From: an uncultured Collinsella sp.
Lineage (GTDB): Bacteria > Actinomycetota > Coriobacteriia > Coriobacteriales > Coriobacteriaceae
Direction of reading: 5' to 3'
Assembly (NCBI GenBank): GCA_900541205.1
Contig: UQIV01000001.1
Span: 124,001 to 188,000 of the forward strand
Length of the DNA: 64,000 nucleotides
The position numbers were made by a program, and so were the translations under genes. The stretch's first letter is position 1; each line of letters starts with the position of its first letter. The notes below the pieces were generated by a model. It made no database searches. It was not told the origin of the DNA and saw only the letters and a list, made by a program, of their open reading frames with translations. Positions 17,781 to 25,309 of the stretch are shown piece after piece.

Positions 17781-17845
17781 GTACGCGGCGGGGTATCATG
17801 GATGGGAAAAGCCGATAGCGGCAGCGACAGGAAAGGTGGCCACGT

Positions 17846-18979
17846 ATGGCAGACGTCGACAACAGGAACCGTAACCGCAGGTCCAACCGAGCGGGTCAGC
17901 CCAATCCCAAGCGCGAGGCCCGTGCCAAGGCCGCCGAGCGTCACGTGGCAACTGTGTCCGAAGCGTGCGCCAAGGATATCGAGCGTTCGCTTGCCGGCGT
18001 GTGCGAGTTCGATGGTATGCCTGCCGGTTTTGTCGCGGCGATGAAGGCCAAGGCCCAAGCGGCCGACGCTGTCGAGGAACAGGTTGCCGAGGAGTCTGAG
18101 GCCGCCGAGGCCGAGACCGCTGAGGTTGCGTCCGCCGAGACCGAGGTTACGGCCGAGCCTGCACCCGCAGAGGAGGCCACGGAGACCGAGTCCGCGCCTG
18201 CCGCCGAGGAGCCCGCTCCGGTCCTGCCCGAGGTCACCGTGCTCGACGCCTCTGCCACGCAGGCCATTCTGGATAACGGCCGAGGCTACGCGCAATTCTG
18301 CGACATGGCCGTGCTCGCCTTTGCCTCGTTCACCAACCCGGGCGGCGGCTACATCCAGGGCTATCTGGGTCAGGAGGCCACGCTCTGTGCCGATTCGTAC
18401 CTGTACAACGTGCTCGATAAACAGCGCAAATGGTACGGCGAGAACCGTCGCCGCAACATCAACTGCGAGCTTTATCGCAACCGTGCGTTGGTGGTGCCTG
18501 CGGTGCGCTTCGACCGCAACCACGTGCATGCGTATGCCGACGTGATCGTGGCCGCCGCGCCCAACGCCAAGCGCGCTCGCCAGGAGTACCGCGTGAGCGA
18601 CGATGCCTTGCTGGACGCTCTGCGCGATCGCATCCGCTTTGTGCTTGCCATCTGCGACGAGCTGGGCCGCGAGAAGCTCGTGCTGGGCGCATGGGGCTGC
18701 GACAACAACGGCTTTGACGCCGAGGCCGTGGCCGAGCTCTTCCGCAAGGAGCTCGCATCGGGCGACTTCAAGGTCAAGCAGGTCTTCTTTGCTGTGCCCT
18801 CTACGCGCTGGGACGAGGACTTCGCCAAGTTCGAGCACGTGCTGGCAAACTTCCCCGAGCGCAACGAGGAGTCCTATGCTCAGGTTGCCGCCCGCGCCGC
18901 AGCAGCCCGTGCCGCCGAGCAGGCCCAGGCTGCTACCGAGGATGATGAGGACGAGGACGATTGGCGCAAGTACCTGTAA
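17846..18979 (+). CDS. TIGR02452-type macro/microbial PARG-like protein, altered catalytic motif
   Basis: The core resembles the TIGR02452 family (microbial-type poly(ADP-ribose) glycohydrolase, macro fold): VLAFASFTNPGGGYIQGYLG, then DSYLYNVLDKQRKWY and VIVAAAPNAKRARQEYR, with LGAWGCDNNGFDAEAVAELFRKEL at the end. The protein is 377 residues because an Ala/Glu-rich low-complexity stretch (about 75-128) separates the N-terminal helical part from the macro core, and an acidic tail follows. The PARG motif GGG-X6-8-QEE appears here as GGG (166-168)-X7-QEA (176-178): the second, catalytic Glu is Ala. It may bind ADP-ribose without cleaving it. Confidence 0.75.
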   Translation: MADVDNRNRNRRSNRAGQPNPKREARAKAAERHVATVSEACAKDIERSLAGVCEFDGMPAGFVAAMKAKAQAADAVEEQVAEESEAAEAETAEVASAETEVTAEPAPAEEATETESAPAAEEPAPVLPEVTVLDASATQAILDNGRGYAQFCDMAVLAFASFTNPGGGYIQGYLGQEATLCADSYLYNVLDKQRKWYGENRRRNINCELYRNRALVVPAVRFDRNHVHAYADVIVAAAPNAKRARQEYRVSDDALLDALRDRIRFVLAICDELGREKLVLGAWGCDNNGFDAEAVAELFRKELASGDFKVKQVFFAVPSTRWDEDFAKFEHVLANFPERNEESYAQVAARAAAARAAEQAQAATEDDEDEDDWRKYL

Positions 18980-19004
18980 TCGGTACGCGCTGACGGATAT
19001 GTCG

Positions 19005-19039
19005 AGCCGACGGGGGAGGCTGCTCCCGTCGGCTTTTTA
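19005..19039 (+). terminator. Terminator after the macro/PARG-like gene
   Basis: A perfect 10-bp stem, AGCCGACGGG (19005-19014) with CCCGTCGGCT (19025-19034), followed by TTTTT. It lies just ahead of the SGNH hydrolase gene, which therefore needs its own start signal. Confidence 0.85.
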
Positions 19040-19057
19040 CCGAGCGAGGGGCTTACG

Positions 19058-19717
19058 ATGAAAAACGTTCTATGCTTTGGCGACAGCAACACCTATGGTT
19101 ACGATCCGGCGGGCATGCGCGACGGCACCGCGGTGCGCTATGCGCGGGATGTGCGCTGGTGTGGCGTGGCCCAACGTGACTTAGGCGAGGGCTGGCATGT
19201 AATTGAAGAAGGCCTCAACGGCCGCACGACGGTACGCGACGACATGTGCCATCTGGACACCAATCTTAACGGCATCCGCGCGCTGCCGATGCTGCTCGAG
19301 GCCCATAAGCCGCTGGATGCGATCGTTATTATGCTGGGAACTAACGATTGCAAGACGGTCTTTGGTGTGACGGCCTCCGATATTGCCCGTGGCGCCATGG
19401 CGCTGATTCGCGCGGTGCGTGCATTTCCCTGGACCAATGCCGCACCCTGCCCGCGTATTCTGCTGATGGCACCTATCAAGATCAAGCCGCAAATCGCCGA
19501 TGTATATATGACCGATTTTGACGAGCGTTCCGTCGAGGCCTCGGAGCATTTTGGTGAGTACTACGCACATGTGGCTGAGCAGTTTGGCTGCGACTTTTTG
19601 AATGCAGCGGAGTTTGCCGAGCCGGGCGATATCGACTATCTGCATATGATGCCCGAAAGCCACGAGAGCCTGGGTCACGCCGTGGCAGCCAAGCTCCAAG
19701 AGATGCTCGGTGAGTAG
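19058..19717 (+). CDS. SGNH/GDSL-type esterase
   Basis: An SGNH-fold hydrolase of the arylesterase/acyl-CoA thioesterase-like type. The 219-residue protein shows block I VLCFGDSNTYG (nucleophile Ser near residue 9), block II-like GLNGRTT, block III VIMLGTNDCK, and a C-terminal block V region DIDYLHMMPESHESLG with the Asp and His. No signal peptide is visible, so it is probably cytoplasmic. Substrate unknown. It converges on thiD across a strong hairpin. Confidence 0.85.
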   Translation: MKNVLCFGDSNTYGYDPAGMRDGTAVRYARDVRWCGVAQRDLGEGWHVIEEGLNGRTTVRDDMCHLDTNLNGIRALPMLLEAHKPLDAIVIMLGTNDCKTVFGVTASDIARGAMALIRAVRAFPWTNAAPCPRILLMAPIKIKPQIADVYMTDFDERSVEASEHFGEYYAHVAEQFGCDFLNAAEFAEPGDIDYLHMMPESHESLGHAVAAKLQEMLGE

Positions 19718-19723
19718 CGCGAC

Positions 19724-19768
19724 CCCAAACCACCGCAAAGGTGCCTATCCCCTTTGCGGTGGCTTGGG
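19724..19768. terminator. Bidirectional hairpin between convergent SGNH gene and thiD
   Basis: 18-base arms (19724-19741 and 19751-19768) pair with one mismatch around a 9-base loop. The stem contains CCACCGCAAAGG, which carries the same GCGGTG core seen in the repeat family at 23666, 35903 and 44508. Its position between two gene 3' ends fits a bidirectional terminator. Confidence 0.7.
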
Positions 19769-19777
19769 CTGCGAATC

Positions 19778-20608
19778 TTAATACTGCCACATGTGGTTGA
19801 CGGGGCCGGAACCTTTGCCCATGTCAAGGCCGGCGGCGAGGGCGCCCGTTAGGTAGGCCTTGCCGGCGTTGACGGCATCGGCAAGATCCATGCCCTGAGC
19901 CAGCGCGCAGGCGATGGCGGACGAGAGCGTGCATCCGGTGCCGTGCGTGTTGTCGGTCTCGATGCGCTTGTGGCGGAACCACGTGGTGAGTGGATCTCCC
20001 AGATGGTTGCCCTCGTCATCGAGTGGCGCGGGTTCGGCCAGTACATCGTTGGCCTCGTTGACAAGATGCCCACCCTTAACGAGGGATGCGCAACCAAAGC
20101 GGCGGGTGAGGAGCATGGCAGCATTTTGCTGCGTGCGCTCGGAGTCGACCTCGTAGTCGAGCAGGGCCATGGCCTCGGGAATATTGGGCGTGATAACCGT
20201 CGCTAGCGGGAACAGGCGGCGGGTGAGCGCCTCGGCGGCATCTTCGGCAATCAGCCGTGCGCCCGAGGTGGCTATCATGACGGGGTCGACTACCACGTTT
20301 GTCGCGTTCCAGGCGCTCAGGCGGTCGGCGATAACATCGATAATCTCGACAGAGGAAACCATGCCGATCTTGACCGCGCTCGGGCGGATATCGTCAAAAA
20401 CGGCGTCAATTTGCGCGGCTACGATATCTGGTGAGATATCCTGCACGGCGGTGACGCCCAGGGTGTTCTGTGCGGTGATGGCGGTGATGGCCGTCTCGGC
20501 ATACAGGCGGTGCGCCGTGATGGTCTTGATGTCGGCCTGAATGCCGGCGCCGCCGCTGGAATCGGATCCCGCGATGGATAGAACGGCAGGTACCTTACTG
20601 CGATCCAT
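19778..20608 (-). CDS. thiD: Hydroxymethylpyrimidine/phosphomethylpyrimidine kinase ThiD
   Basis: ThiD phosphorylates HMP and HMP-P to HMP-PP for thiamine synthesis. The 276-residue protein begins VPAVLSIAGSDSSGGAGIQADIKTI, contains ITAQNTLGVTAVQ, and has the ribokinase-type catalytic segment DNTHGTGCTLSSAIACALAQG (anion hole and Asp/Cys region). It is on the same strand as thiC, 182 bases downstream. The gap holds a TATAAT on the minus strand (20655-20660) that could be a separate promoter. Confidence 0.93.
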   Translation of the reverse strand: MDRSKVPAVLSIAGSDSSGGAGIQADIKTITAHRLYAETAITAITAQNTLGVTAVQDISPDIVAAQIDAVFDDIRPSAVKIGMVSSVEIIDVIADRLSAWNATNVVVDPVMIATSGARLIAEDAAEALTRRLFPLATVITPNIPEAMALLDYEVDSERTQQNAAMLLTRRFGCASLVKGGHLVNEANDVLAEPAPLDDEGNHLGDPLTTWFRHKRIETDNTHGTGCTLSSAIACALAQGMDLADAVNAGKAYLTGALAAGLDMGKGSGPVNHMWQY

Positions 20609-20654
20609 GTTCGCTCCCTTGTTCGGTCGGAATCAAATGGGTCTATAAGCCAGC

Positions 20655-20660
20655 ATTATA
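20655..20660 (-). promoter_or_regulatory. Possible -10 element for thiD
   Basis: TATAAT on the minus strand, 47 bases upstream of the thiD start. No convincing -35 hexamer is visible, so this is a weak call; thiD may simply be co-transcribed with thiC. Confidence 0.3.
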
Positions 20661-20790
20661 AAGATGCCCGAGCCGACTCTATGTCGAACCCGGGCGGGCG
20701 ATGCAATCTTTACGCAAATGCAAGCAAATGTTCACATGTCAACAATTGACAGGCACCAGCTCGCCGCCAGAAGCGGCCGCGGCGACAGGG

Positions 20791-22125
20791 CTAGTCCTCC
20801 ATGCCGAGGTCGATCGTGGTGCCCTCGAAGATTTTGTTGACGGTGCGGACGGCGCACATCTTGCCACACATGGTGCAAGTGCCCTCGGTGGCGGCGGGGG
20901 ACTCCTCGTAGCGCTTCTTGCCCGTAACCGGGTCGAGCGCGCACTTCCACATGGCGTCCCAGTCGAGCTTGCGGCGTGCCTGGCCCATCTTGTCGTCCAT
21001 ATCGCGGGCGTGGGGCACCTTTTTGGCGATGTCGGCGGCGTGTGCGGCGATCTTGGTGGCCATGAGGCCGTCGAGCACATCCTGGGCGTTAGGCAGACAT
21101 AGGTGCTCTGCCGGTGTCACGTAGCACAGGAAGTCGGCACCGGAACTGGCGGAGATGGCGCCGCCGATGGCAGCGGTGATGTGGTCGTAGCCCACGCCGA
21201 TATCGGTCACCAGCGGCCCGAGCACATAGAACGGGGCGTTGTGACACAGGCGCTTCTGCAGCTTCATGTTGGCGGCAATCTCGTCGAGCGCCATGTGACC
21301 CGGGCCCTCGACCATGACCTGGACGCCGGCGGCCCAAGCGCGCTTGCACAGCTTGCCCAGCTCGATCATCTCGGCGGTCTCGGTGGCGTCGTTGGAGTCG
21401 TAGAGGCAGCCCGGGCGGCAGGAGTCGCCGAGCGAAATCGTCACGTCGTACTCATGGCAAATCTCGAGCAACTCGTCGTAGAACTCATAGAACGGGTTCT
21501 CGTTACCGGTGACCTCCATCCAGCCAAACAGCAGTGAGCCGCCGCGGCTCACGATGTTCATCAGGCGGCCGGTCTCCTTAAAGGTCTTGGTGACCGACTT
21601 GTTGATGCCGCAGTGAATGGTCATAAAGTCCACGCCGTCCTCGGCATGCGCGCGCACGACTTCGAACAGGTCGTCCTTGGTGAGCTTGACCAGCGGCTTT
21701 TCCATGTAGCCGATGGCGTCGTACATGGGGACGGTGCCTACCATGAGCGGCGTCTCGTCGATGAGCTGCTGGCGGAACTGGCGCGTCTTGCCCGAGTTGG
21801 AGAGGTCCATGATGGCGTCGGCGCCAAAGTCCTCGGCGATCTTGACCTTCTTCCATTCCTCAGCGGCGTCGGCCTTGTCGCCCGAGATGCCCAAGTTCAC
21901 GTTGACCTTGGTGGACAGGCCCTCGCCGACGCCAAAGGCACGCATGCCCTTTTTGATATGCACGATGTTGGCGGGGATGGCGATGCGGCCGTTGGCCACG
22001 CGTTCGCGAATGTACTCGGGGTCGCGATGCTCGCGCTCGGCGACTTCCTTCATCTGCGGTGTGATCTGCCCGGCGCGGGCGAAGTCGATTTGCGTGACGA
22101 GCTTGGGCTCGGTCTGTGTGCTCAT
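20791..22125 (-). CDS. thiC: Phosphomethylpyrimidine synthase ThiC
   Basis: ThiC is the radical-SAM enzyme that converts AIR to HMP-P. The 444-residue protein is the shorter anaerobe-type ThiC. Visible are IPANIVHIKKGMRAFGVG near the N-terminus, NLGISGDKADAAEEW, DLSNSGK, VEGPGHMALDEIAANM, and a C-terminal cluster motif CTMCGKMC (C-x2-C-x3-C) that holds the [4Fe-4S] cluster. The start at 22125 follows AAGGGAG, which is the 3' end of a TPP riboswitch. thiD is downstream on the same strand. Confidence 0.95.
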   Translation of the reverse strand: MSTQTEPKLVTQIDFARAGQITPQMKEVAEREHRDPEYIRERVANGRIAIPANIVHIKKGMRAFGVGEGLSTKVNVNLGISGDKADAAEEWKKVKIAEDFGADAIMDLSNSGKTRQFRQQLIDETPLMVGTVPMYDAIGYMEKPLVKLTKDDLFEVVRAHAEDGVDFMTIHCGINKSVTKTFKETGRLMNIVSRGGSLLFGWMEVTGNENPFYEFYDELLEICHEYDVTISLGDSCRPGCLYDSNDATETAEMIELGKLCKRAWAAGVQVMVEGPGHMALDEIAANMKLQKRLCHNAPFYVLGPLVTDIGVGYDHITAAIGGAISASSGADFLCYVTPAEHLCLPNAQDVLDGLMATKIAAHAADIAKKVPHARDMDDKMGQARRKLDWDAMWKCALDPVTGKKRYEESPAATEGTCTMCGKMCAVRTVNKIFEGTTIDLGMED

Positions 22126-22133
22126 TGGCACGG

Positions 22134-22226
22134 CTCCCTTCGTTGGCATTACCCATATCAGGTTTGCGGGTCAGGGCGGGCGCGCCCAGTCTCAGCCTGT
22201 CGTCTTGTCCTGCAAGCTCCCCGTTT
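22134..22226 (-). ncRNA. TPP riboswitch (THI element) upstream of thiC
   Basis: Read on the minus strand, the conserved THI-element blocks appear in order: ACGGGGAGC, then GGCTGAGA, then CCCTGACCCGCAAACCTGA, then TGGGTAATGCCAACG and GAAGGGA. The last block contains the Shine-Dalgarno sequence of thiC (AAGGGAG about 7 bases before ATG), and no intrinsic terminator follows, so control is probably at translation initiation by closing the P1 stem. A TATACT -10 candidate lies at 22241-22246 just upstream. Confidence 0.93.
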
Positions 22227-22296
22227 ATGTGGTGGGCTCAAGTATAGCCTGAATGGGTACGATTGGGCCAACGAGCGTGCCTGTGGGGAGGCGAAC

Positions 22297-22812
22297 ATGG
22301 AAGACAAGCATCTATATCGAGAGACGAAATGGGATGTATCGGCCGAGGAAAGCCGTGCGCACCATGGCCTTGTCGCGATTGGCTTTGCGGTGCTTGCCGT
22401 GCTGGTGATTGCCTTTTGCATTTGGACGTTTGGCGGTCGCGGCGGCGCTGCCTGGGAATTTGAGGCCGACGATGCCCTGCCGATCATGACGGTGAAGGTC
22501 GCTGGCGGTAACACGGTGGCCGCGCCGGGTGACTATTGGTATCCGCGCGACGAGTTTGTGCAGCTGCAGTTGAGCGGCGGGTCTATTCCGGGTGAAGAAA
22601 TCGAACGCGTGACGTTTGATGAGGCACTCAAAACACTCATGGTGGAGCTCAAAGATCAAGGGGATGTGCCCACGACGATGGATATCGCGCTGACGGAATG
22701 GCGCCTGGAACCTCCGTCGGGTGTTACGGTATCCGACGTAGAGCACGTTAAGATTACCTACCAAGATGGCTCGACAAGCGAGATTGCAAAGGCCGATGGC
22801 TTGGCGGAGTAA
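22297..22812 (+). CDS. Single-span membrane protein, function unknown
   Basis: A 171-residue protein: a charged cytoplasmic N-terminus (MEDKHLYRETKWDVSAEES), one transmembrane helix at about 24-46 (HGLVAIGFAVLAVLVIAFCIWTF, preceded by Arg/His) and an extracytoplasmic domain of about 120 residues rich in beta-type sequence (LPIMTVKVAGGN, EFVQLQLSGG, VKITYQDGS). ATG 22297 follows GGGGAGG at 22285-22291. It is divergent from thiC and convergent with yaaA, so it is probably monocistronic. I do not recognise the family. Confidence 0.7.
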   Translation: MEDKHLYRETKWDVSAEESRAHHGLVAIGFAVLAVLVIAFCIWTFGGRGGAAWEFEADDALPIMTVKVAGGNTVAAPGDYWYPRDEFVQLQLSGGSIPGEEIERVTFDEALKTLMVELKDQGDVPTTMDIALTEWRLEPPSGVTVSDVEHVKITYQDGSTSEIAKADGLAE

Positions 22813-22835
22813 CGGGGTGTTTGGAAACGGCGGGC

Positions 22836-23645
22836 CTATTGTGCCTGCGCGTTCATGAAAACCAGGGTGTTTTTGTCTGAAAGCTCGGGGATGTGACGAT
22901 AGCCGATGTTGAATGCGGTAAGTTTGCTTGCATCCTCGAGCTTGTTTTCTGCCATCCACCGCACCATGGAGCCGCGCGCCTTTTTGCTGGCGGTCGACCG
23001 TTGGATGGGCTTCCCGTTGCGGATACCCTCGCCAAAGAGGCATGTGACGGCCGTGGCGTCGCCCGCGAGGTGGGGCAGAACGGCTTTGGCATACTCTACG
23101 CTGGCGAGGTTGACGATCGTGGTGTTTGAGCCTGCCGGGGCGATAGCCCGCGCGAGCTTGTCGCTCCAAAACGCGTAGAGGTCTCGGGCATCGTCAACGG
23201 CGAGCTTCGCGCCCATCTCCAGCCGATACGGTTCGACGGCATGAAAGGGACGAACGCATCCGTAAAGGCCCGAGAGGATCCACAGATGGTCTTGCAGCCA
23301 TGCGAGCTGCGCTGAATCCATCACCTCGGGTGCCATGCTCTGGTATTGAATGCCGTGATAGGACATGACGGCAGGGGAGAGGTGACGGGCGAGTGAGGGA
23401 TTGTCGAGATCGCTGCTTTTCAGGATGGGCCCGAACTCATGCAGTGTGTTGAGGCAAGGTCCCAGCAGTTTGTCACTCACGTTCCACAGCGCCTGCAGGC
23501 CGCCGCTGCCTTCATTCCGCTCGATATCTAGCAGTGCGCGGTGGAGGCGAGCCGTCTCGCGCACAAAGGGTGGGATGCCCAGGACTTCAAAAGCATCTTG
23601 GGCCGCGCGCATCTGCTTGGCGGGCGAAATGATGACCTGCAGCAT
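22836..23645 (-). CDS. yaaA: YaaA family (DUF328) peroxide-stress protein
   Basis: YaaA reduces intracellular iron and oxidative damage in E. coli and binds DNA. The 269-residue protein begins MLQVIISPAKQMR, matching the SPAK signature, and contains LSGLYGCVRPFHAVEPYRLEM, VNLASVEYAKAV and a basic helix RSTASKKARGSMVRWM, all conserved in the family. The start at 23645 is the first residue of the conserved domain. It lies downstream of the M18 aminopeptidase gene, separated by an inverted repeat. Confidence 0.9.
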   Translation of the reverse strand: MLQVIISPAKQMRAAQDAFEVLGIPPFVRETARLHRALLDIERNEGSGGLQALWNVSDKLLGPCLNTLHEFGPILKSSDLDNPSLARHLSPAVMSYHGIQYQSMAPEVMDSAQLAWLQDHLWILSGLYGCVRPFHAVEPYRLEMGAKLAVDDARDLYAFWSDKLARAIAPAGSNTTIVNLASVEYAKAVLPHLAGDATAVTCLFGEGIRNGKPIQRSTASKKARGSMVRWMAENKLEDASKLTAFNIGYRHIPELSDKNTLVFMNAQAQ

Positions 23646-23665
23646 GGACTCTCCTCTGCCAAAAA

Positions 23666-23732
23666 AGTTGCGGTGGAATACGGTCTGTTTTGGCCGTTTA
23701 TGGGCCAGTTTAGTCCGTATTTCACCGCAACT
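23666..23732. repeat. Inverted repeat, AGTTGCGGTG family copy 1
   Basis: Left arm AGTTGCGGTGGAATACGG (23666-23683) pairs with CCGTATTTCACCGCAACT (23715-23732), one wobble in 18; an inner TGGCC/GGCCA stem sits in the loop. Located between the 3' end of the M18 peptidase gene and the start of yaaA, both minus strand. It shares the arm core AGTTGCGGTGRRATA with the copies at 35903 and 44508. Confidence 0.85.
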
Positions 23733-23745
23733 GATGAAGGGTTGG

Positions 23746-25143
23746 TTAGGCTCGCTCGATGAAGGCCTTGTAACCGCGATATGCCTCGTAGATGTCGGCC
23801 TTGTTGGCGACCTCCCACAGGGCGTGCATGGACAGGACGGCAACGCCGGAGTCGATGACGTTCATGCCGTACTTGGCCATGATGTAGGCGATGGTGCCGC
23901 CGCCACCAGCGTTGACGCGGCCGAGCTCGCAGGTCTGGAAGTCCACGCCGGCCTCGTCCATGATGTCGCGGACGAGGGCCACATACTCGGCGTCGGCGTC
24001 GTTAGAGCCGCCCTTGCCGCGGCTGCCCGTGTACTTGTTAAAGCACAGGCCGCGACCCATGAAGGCGGCGTTCTTGGTCTCGAACTTGCCGGCATAGCCC
24101 GGGTCGAAGCCGGCGGACACGTCGGAGGAGAGCATACGGCTGCGGGCGAGCGCGCGGCGCAGAGCCAGCGGGCTGTCCTCGCCGGCGAGCATCATGATCT
24201 CGGCGACGGTGTTCTCGAAGAAGCGACTCGTCATGCCGGTGGCACCCACGGAACCGATCTCCTCCTTGTCGACGATGAGCGTGATGCTCGTGCGCTCCAC
24301 GTTGGTGACGTTGATCTGGGCGAGCATGGAGGGGTAGGCACAGACGCGGTCGTCATGGCCATAGCCCAGAATCATGGAGCGGTCGAGGCCCATGTCGCGG
24401 GCGGGGCCGGCGGGCACGACCTCGATCTCGGCGGAGAGGAAGTCCTCCTCCTCGACGTCGTACTGCTCCTTGAGGATATCCAGGAACATCTGCTTGACGG
24501 GCTCCTTGGGGGCGTCCTTGTCGTCCTCGTCAAACTTGACGGGACGGCCGCCCACGATCACGTCGAGGATCTCGGCGTCGACGGCGTCCTTGGCGGGCTT
24601 GGACATCTGCTCGCTCGAGAGGTGGATCAGCAGGTCGGAGATGGTAAAGACCGGATCGTCTGCCTTGTCGCCGATGTTGATGTCGACGGTGGTGCCGTCC
24701 TTTTTGCAGATGACGCCCACGAGTGCAAGCGGGGAGGCCACCCAGTGGTAGCTCTTGACGCCGCCGTAGTAGTGCGTGTCGAGGTAGGCCATGTCGCCGG
24801 CCTCGAAGGCGGGATTCTGCTTAAGGTCCAGGCGCGGCGAGTCCACGTGAGCACCCAGGATGTTAAAGCCCTGCTCGAGCGGGACGGTGCCCAGGTTGAC
24901 GAGCATGAGGTCTTTGCCGTGATTGGCGGCGTACACCTTGTCGCCGGCCTTGAGCGTGCGGCCCTCGGCAATCACGGTCTCCAAGTCGACGTAGCCCGCC
25001 TCCTCGGCCATCTTGATGCCGGTCTTGACGCACAGGCGCTCGGTCTTATTCTCGCTCAAAAACTGCTTATAGCCGCGGCAAAGCTCCTCGAGTTCCTCGA
25101 CTTGCTGTGGCGTGTACTTTTTCCATGCGCAGGGACGCTCCAT
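23746..25143 (-). CDS. apeB: M18 family aspartyl/leucyl aminopeptidase
   Basis: A dinuclear zinc aminopeptidase of family M18. The 465-residue protein shows the first metal ligand motif GAHVDSPRLD, the catalytic/metal segment DKEEIGSVGATGM, the DVSAGFDPGYAGKFE region, and the C-terminal AVLSMHALWEVANKADIYEAYRGYKAF with the last His ligand. ATG 25141-25143 is preceded by AAAGGAG on the minus strand; the open frame runs further upstream but without family similarity. It is divergent from polA. Confidence 0.92.
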   Translation of the reverse strand: MERPCAWKKYTPQQVEELEELCRGYKQFLSENKTERLCVKTGIKMAEEAGYVDLETVIAEGRTLKAGDKVYAANHGKDLMLVNLGTVPLEQGFNILGAHVDSPRLDLKQNPAFEAGDMAYLDTHYYGGVKSYHWVASPLALVGVICKKDGTTVDINIGDKADDPVFTISDLLIHLSSEQMSKPAKDAVDAEILDVIVGGRPVKFDEDDKDAPKEPVKQMFLDILKEQYDVEEEDFLSAEIEVVPAGPARDMGLDRSMILGYGHDDRVCAYPSMLAQINVTNVERTSITLIVDKEEIGSVGATGMTSRFFENTVAEIMMLAGEDSPLALRRALARSRMLSSDVSAGFDPGYAGKFETKNAAFMGRGLCFNKYTGSRGKGGSNDADAEYVALVRDIMDEAGVDFQTCELGRVNAGGGGTIAYIMAKYGMNVIDSGVAVLSMHALWEVANKADIYEAYRGYKAFIERA

Positions 25144-25309
25144 GACGCAGGCTCCTTTCGGATCGATCGTGCTGGTTGATGTACCGTGAGCCATCGTATC
25201 ACGCGCGGGCCCGCGGCGGCAGGGAAGCCTGATGTGCGGTGGCCGCGGGGCGGGGAGCGTGTAAACTGGTGTGAGCAAACCGTGCCCAGCCCAAAGCGAG
25301 GTATTCAAT

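Noticed and set aside
23401..25179. 592-codon plus-strand frame opposite the M18 peptidase
   Set aside because: Antisense shadow of a well-conserved gene; composition (Val/Gly/His/Asp-rich) is that of reverse-strand GC-rich coding DNA.
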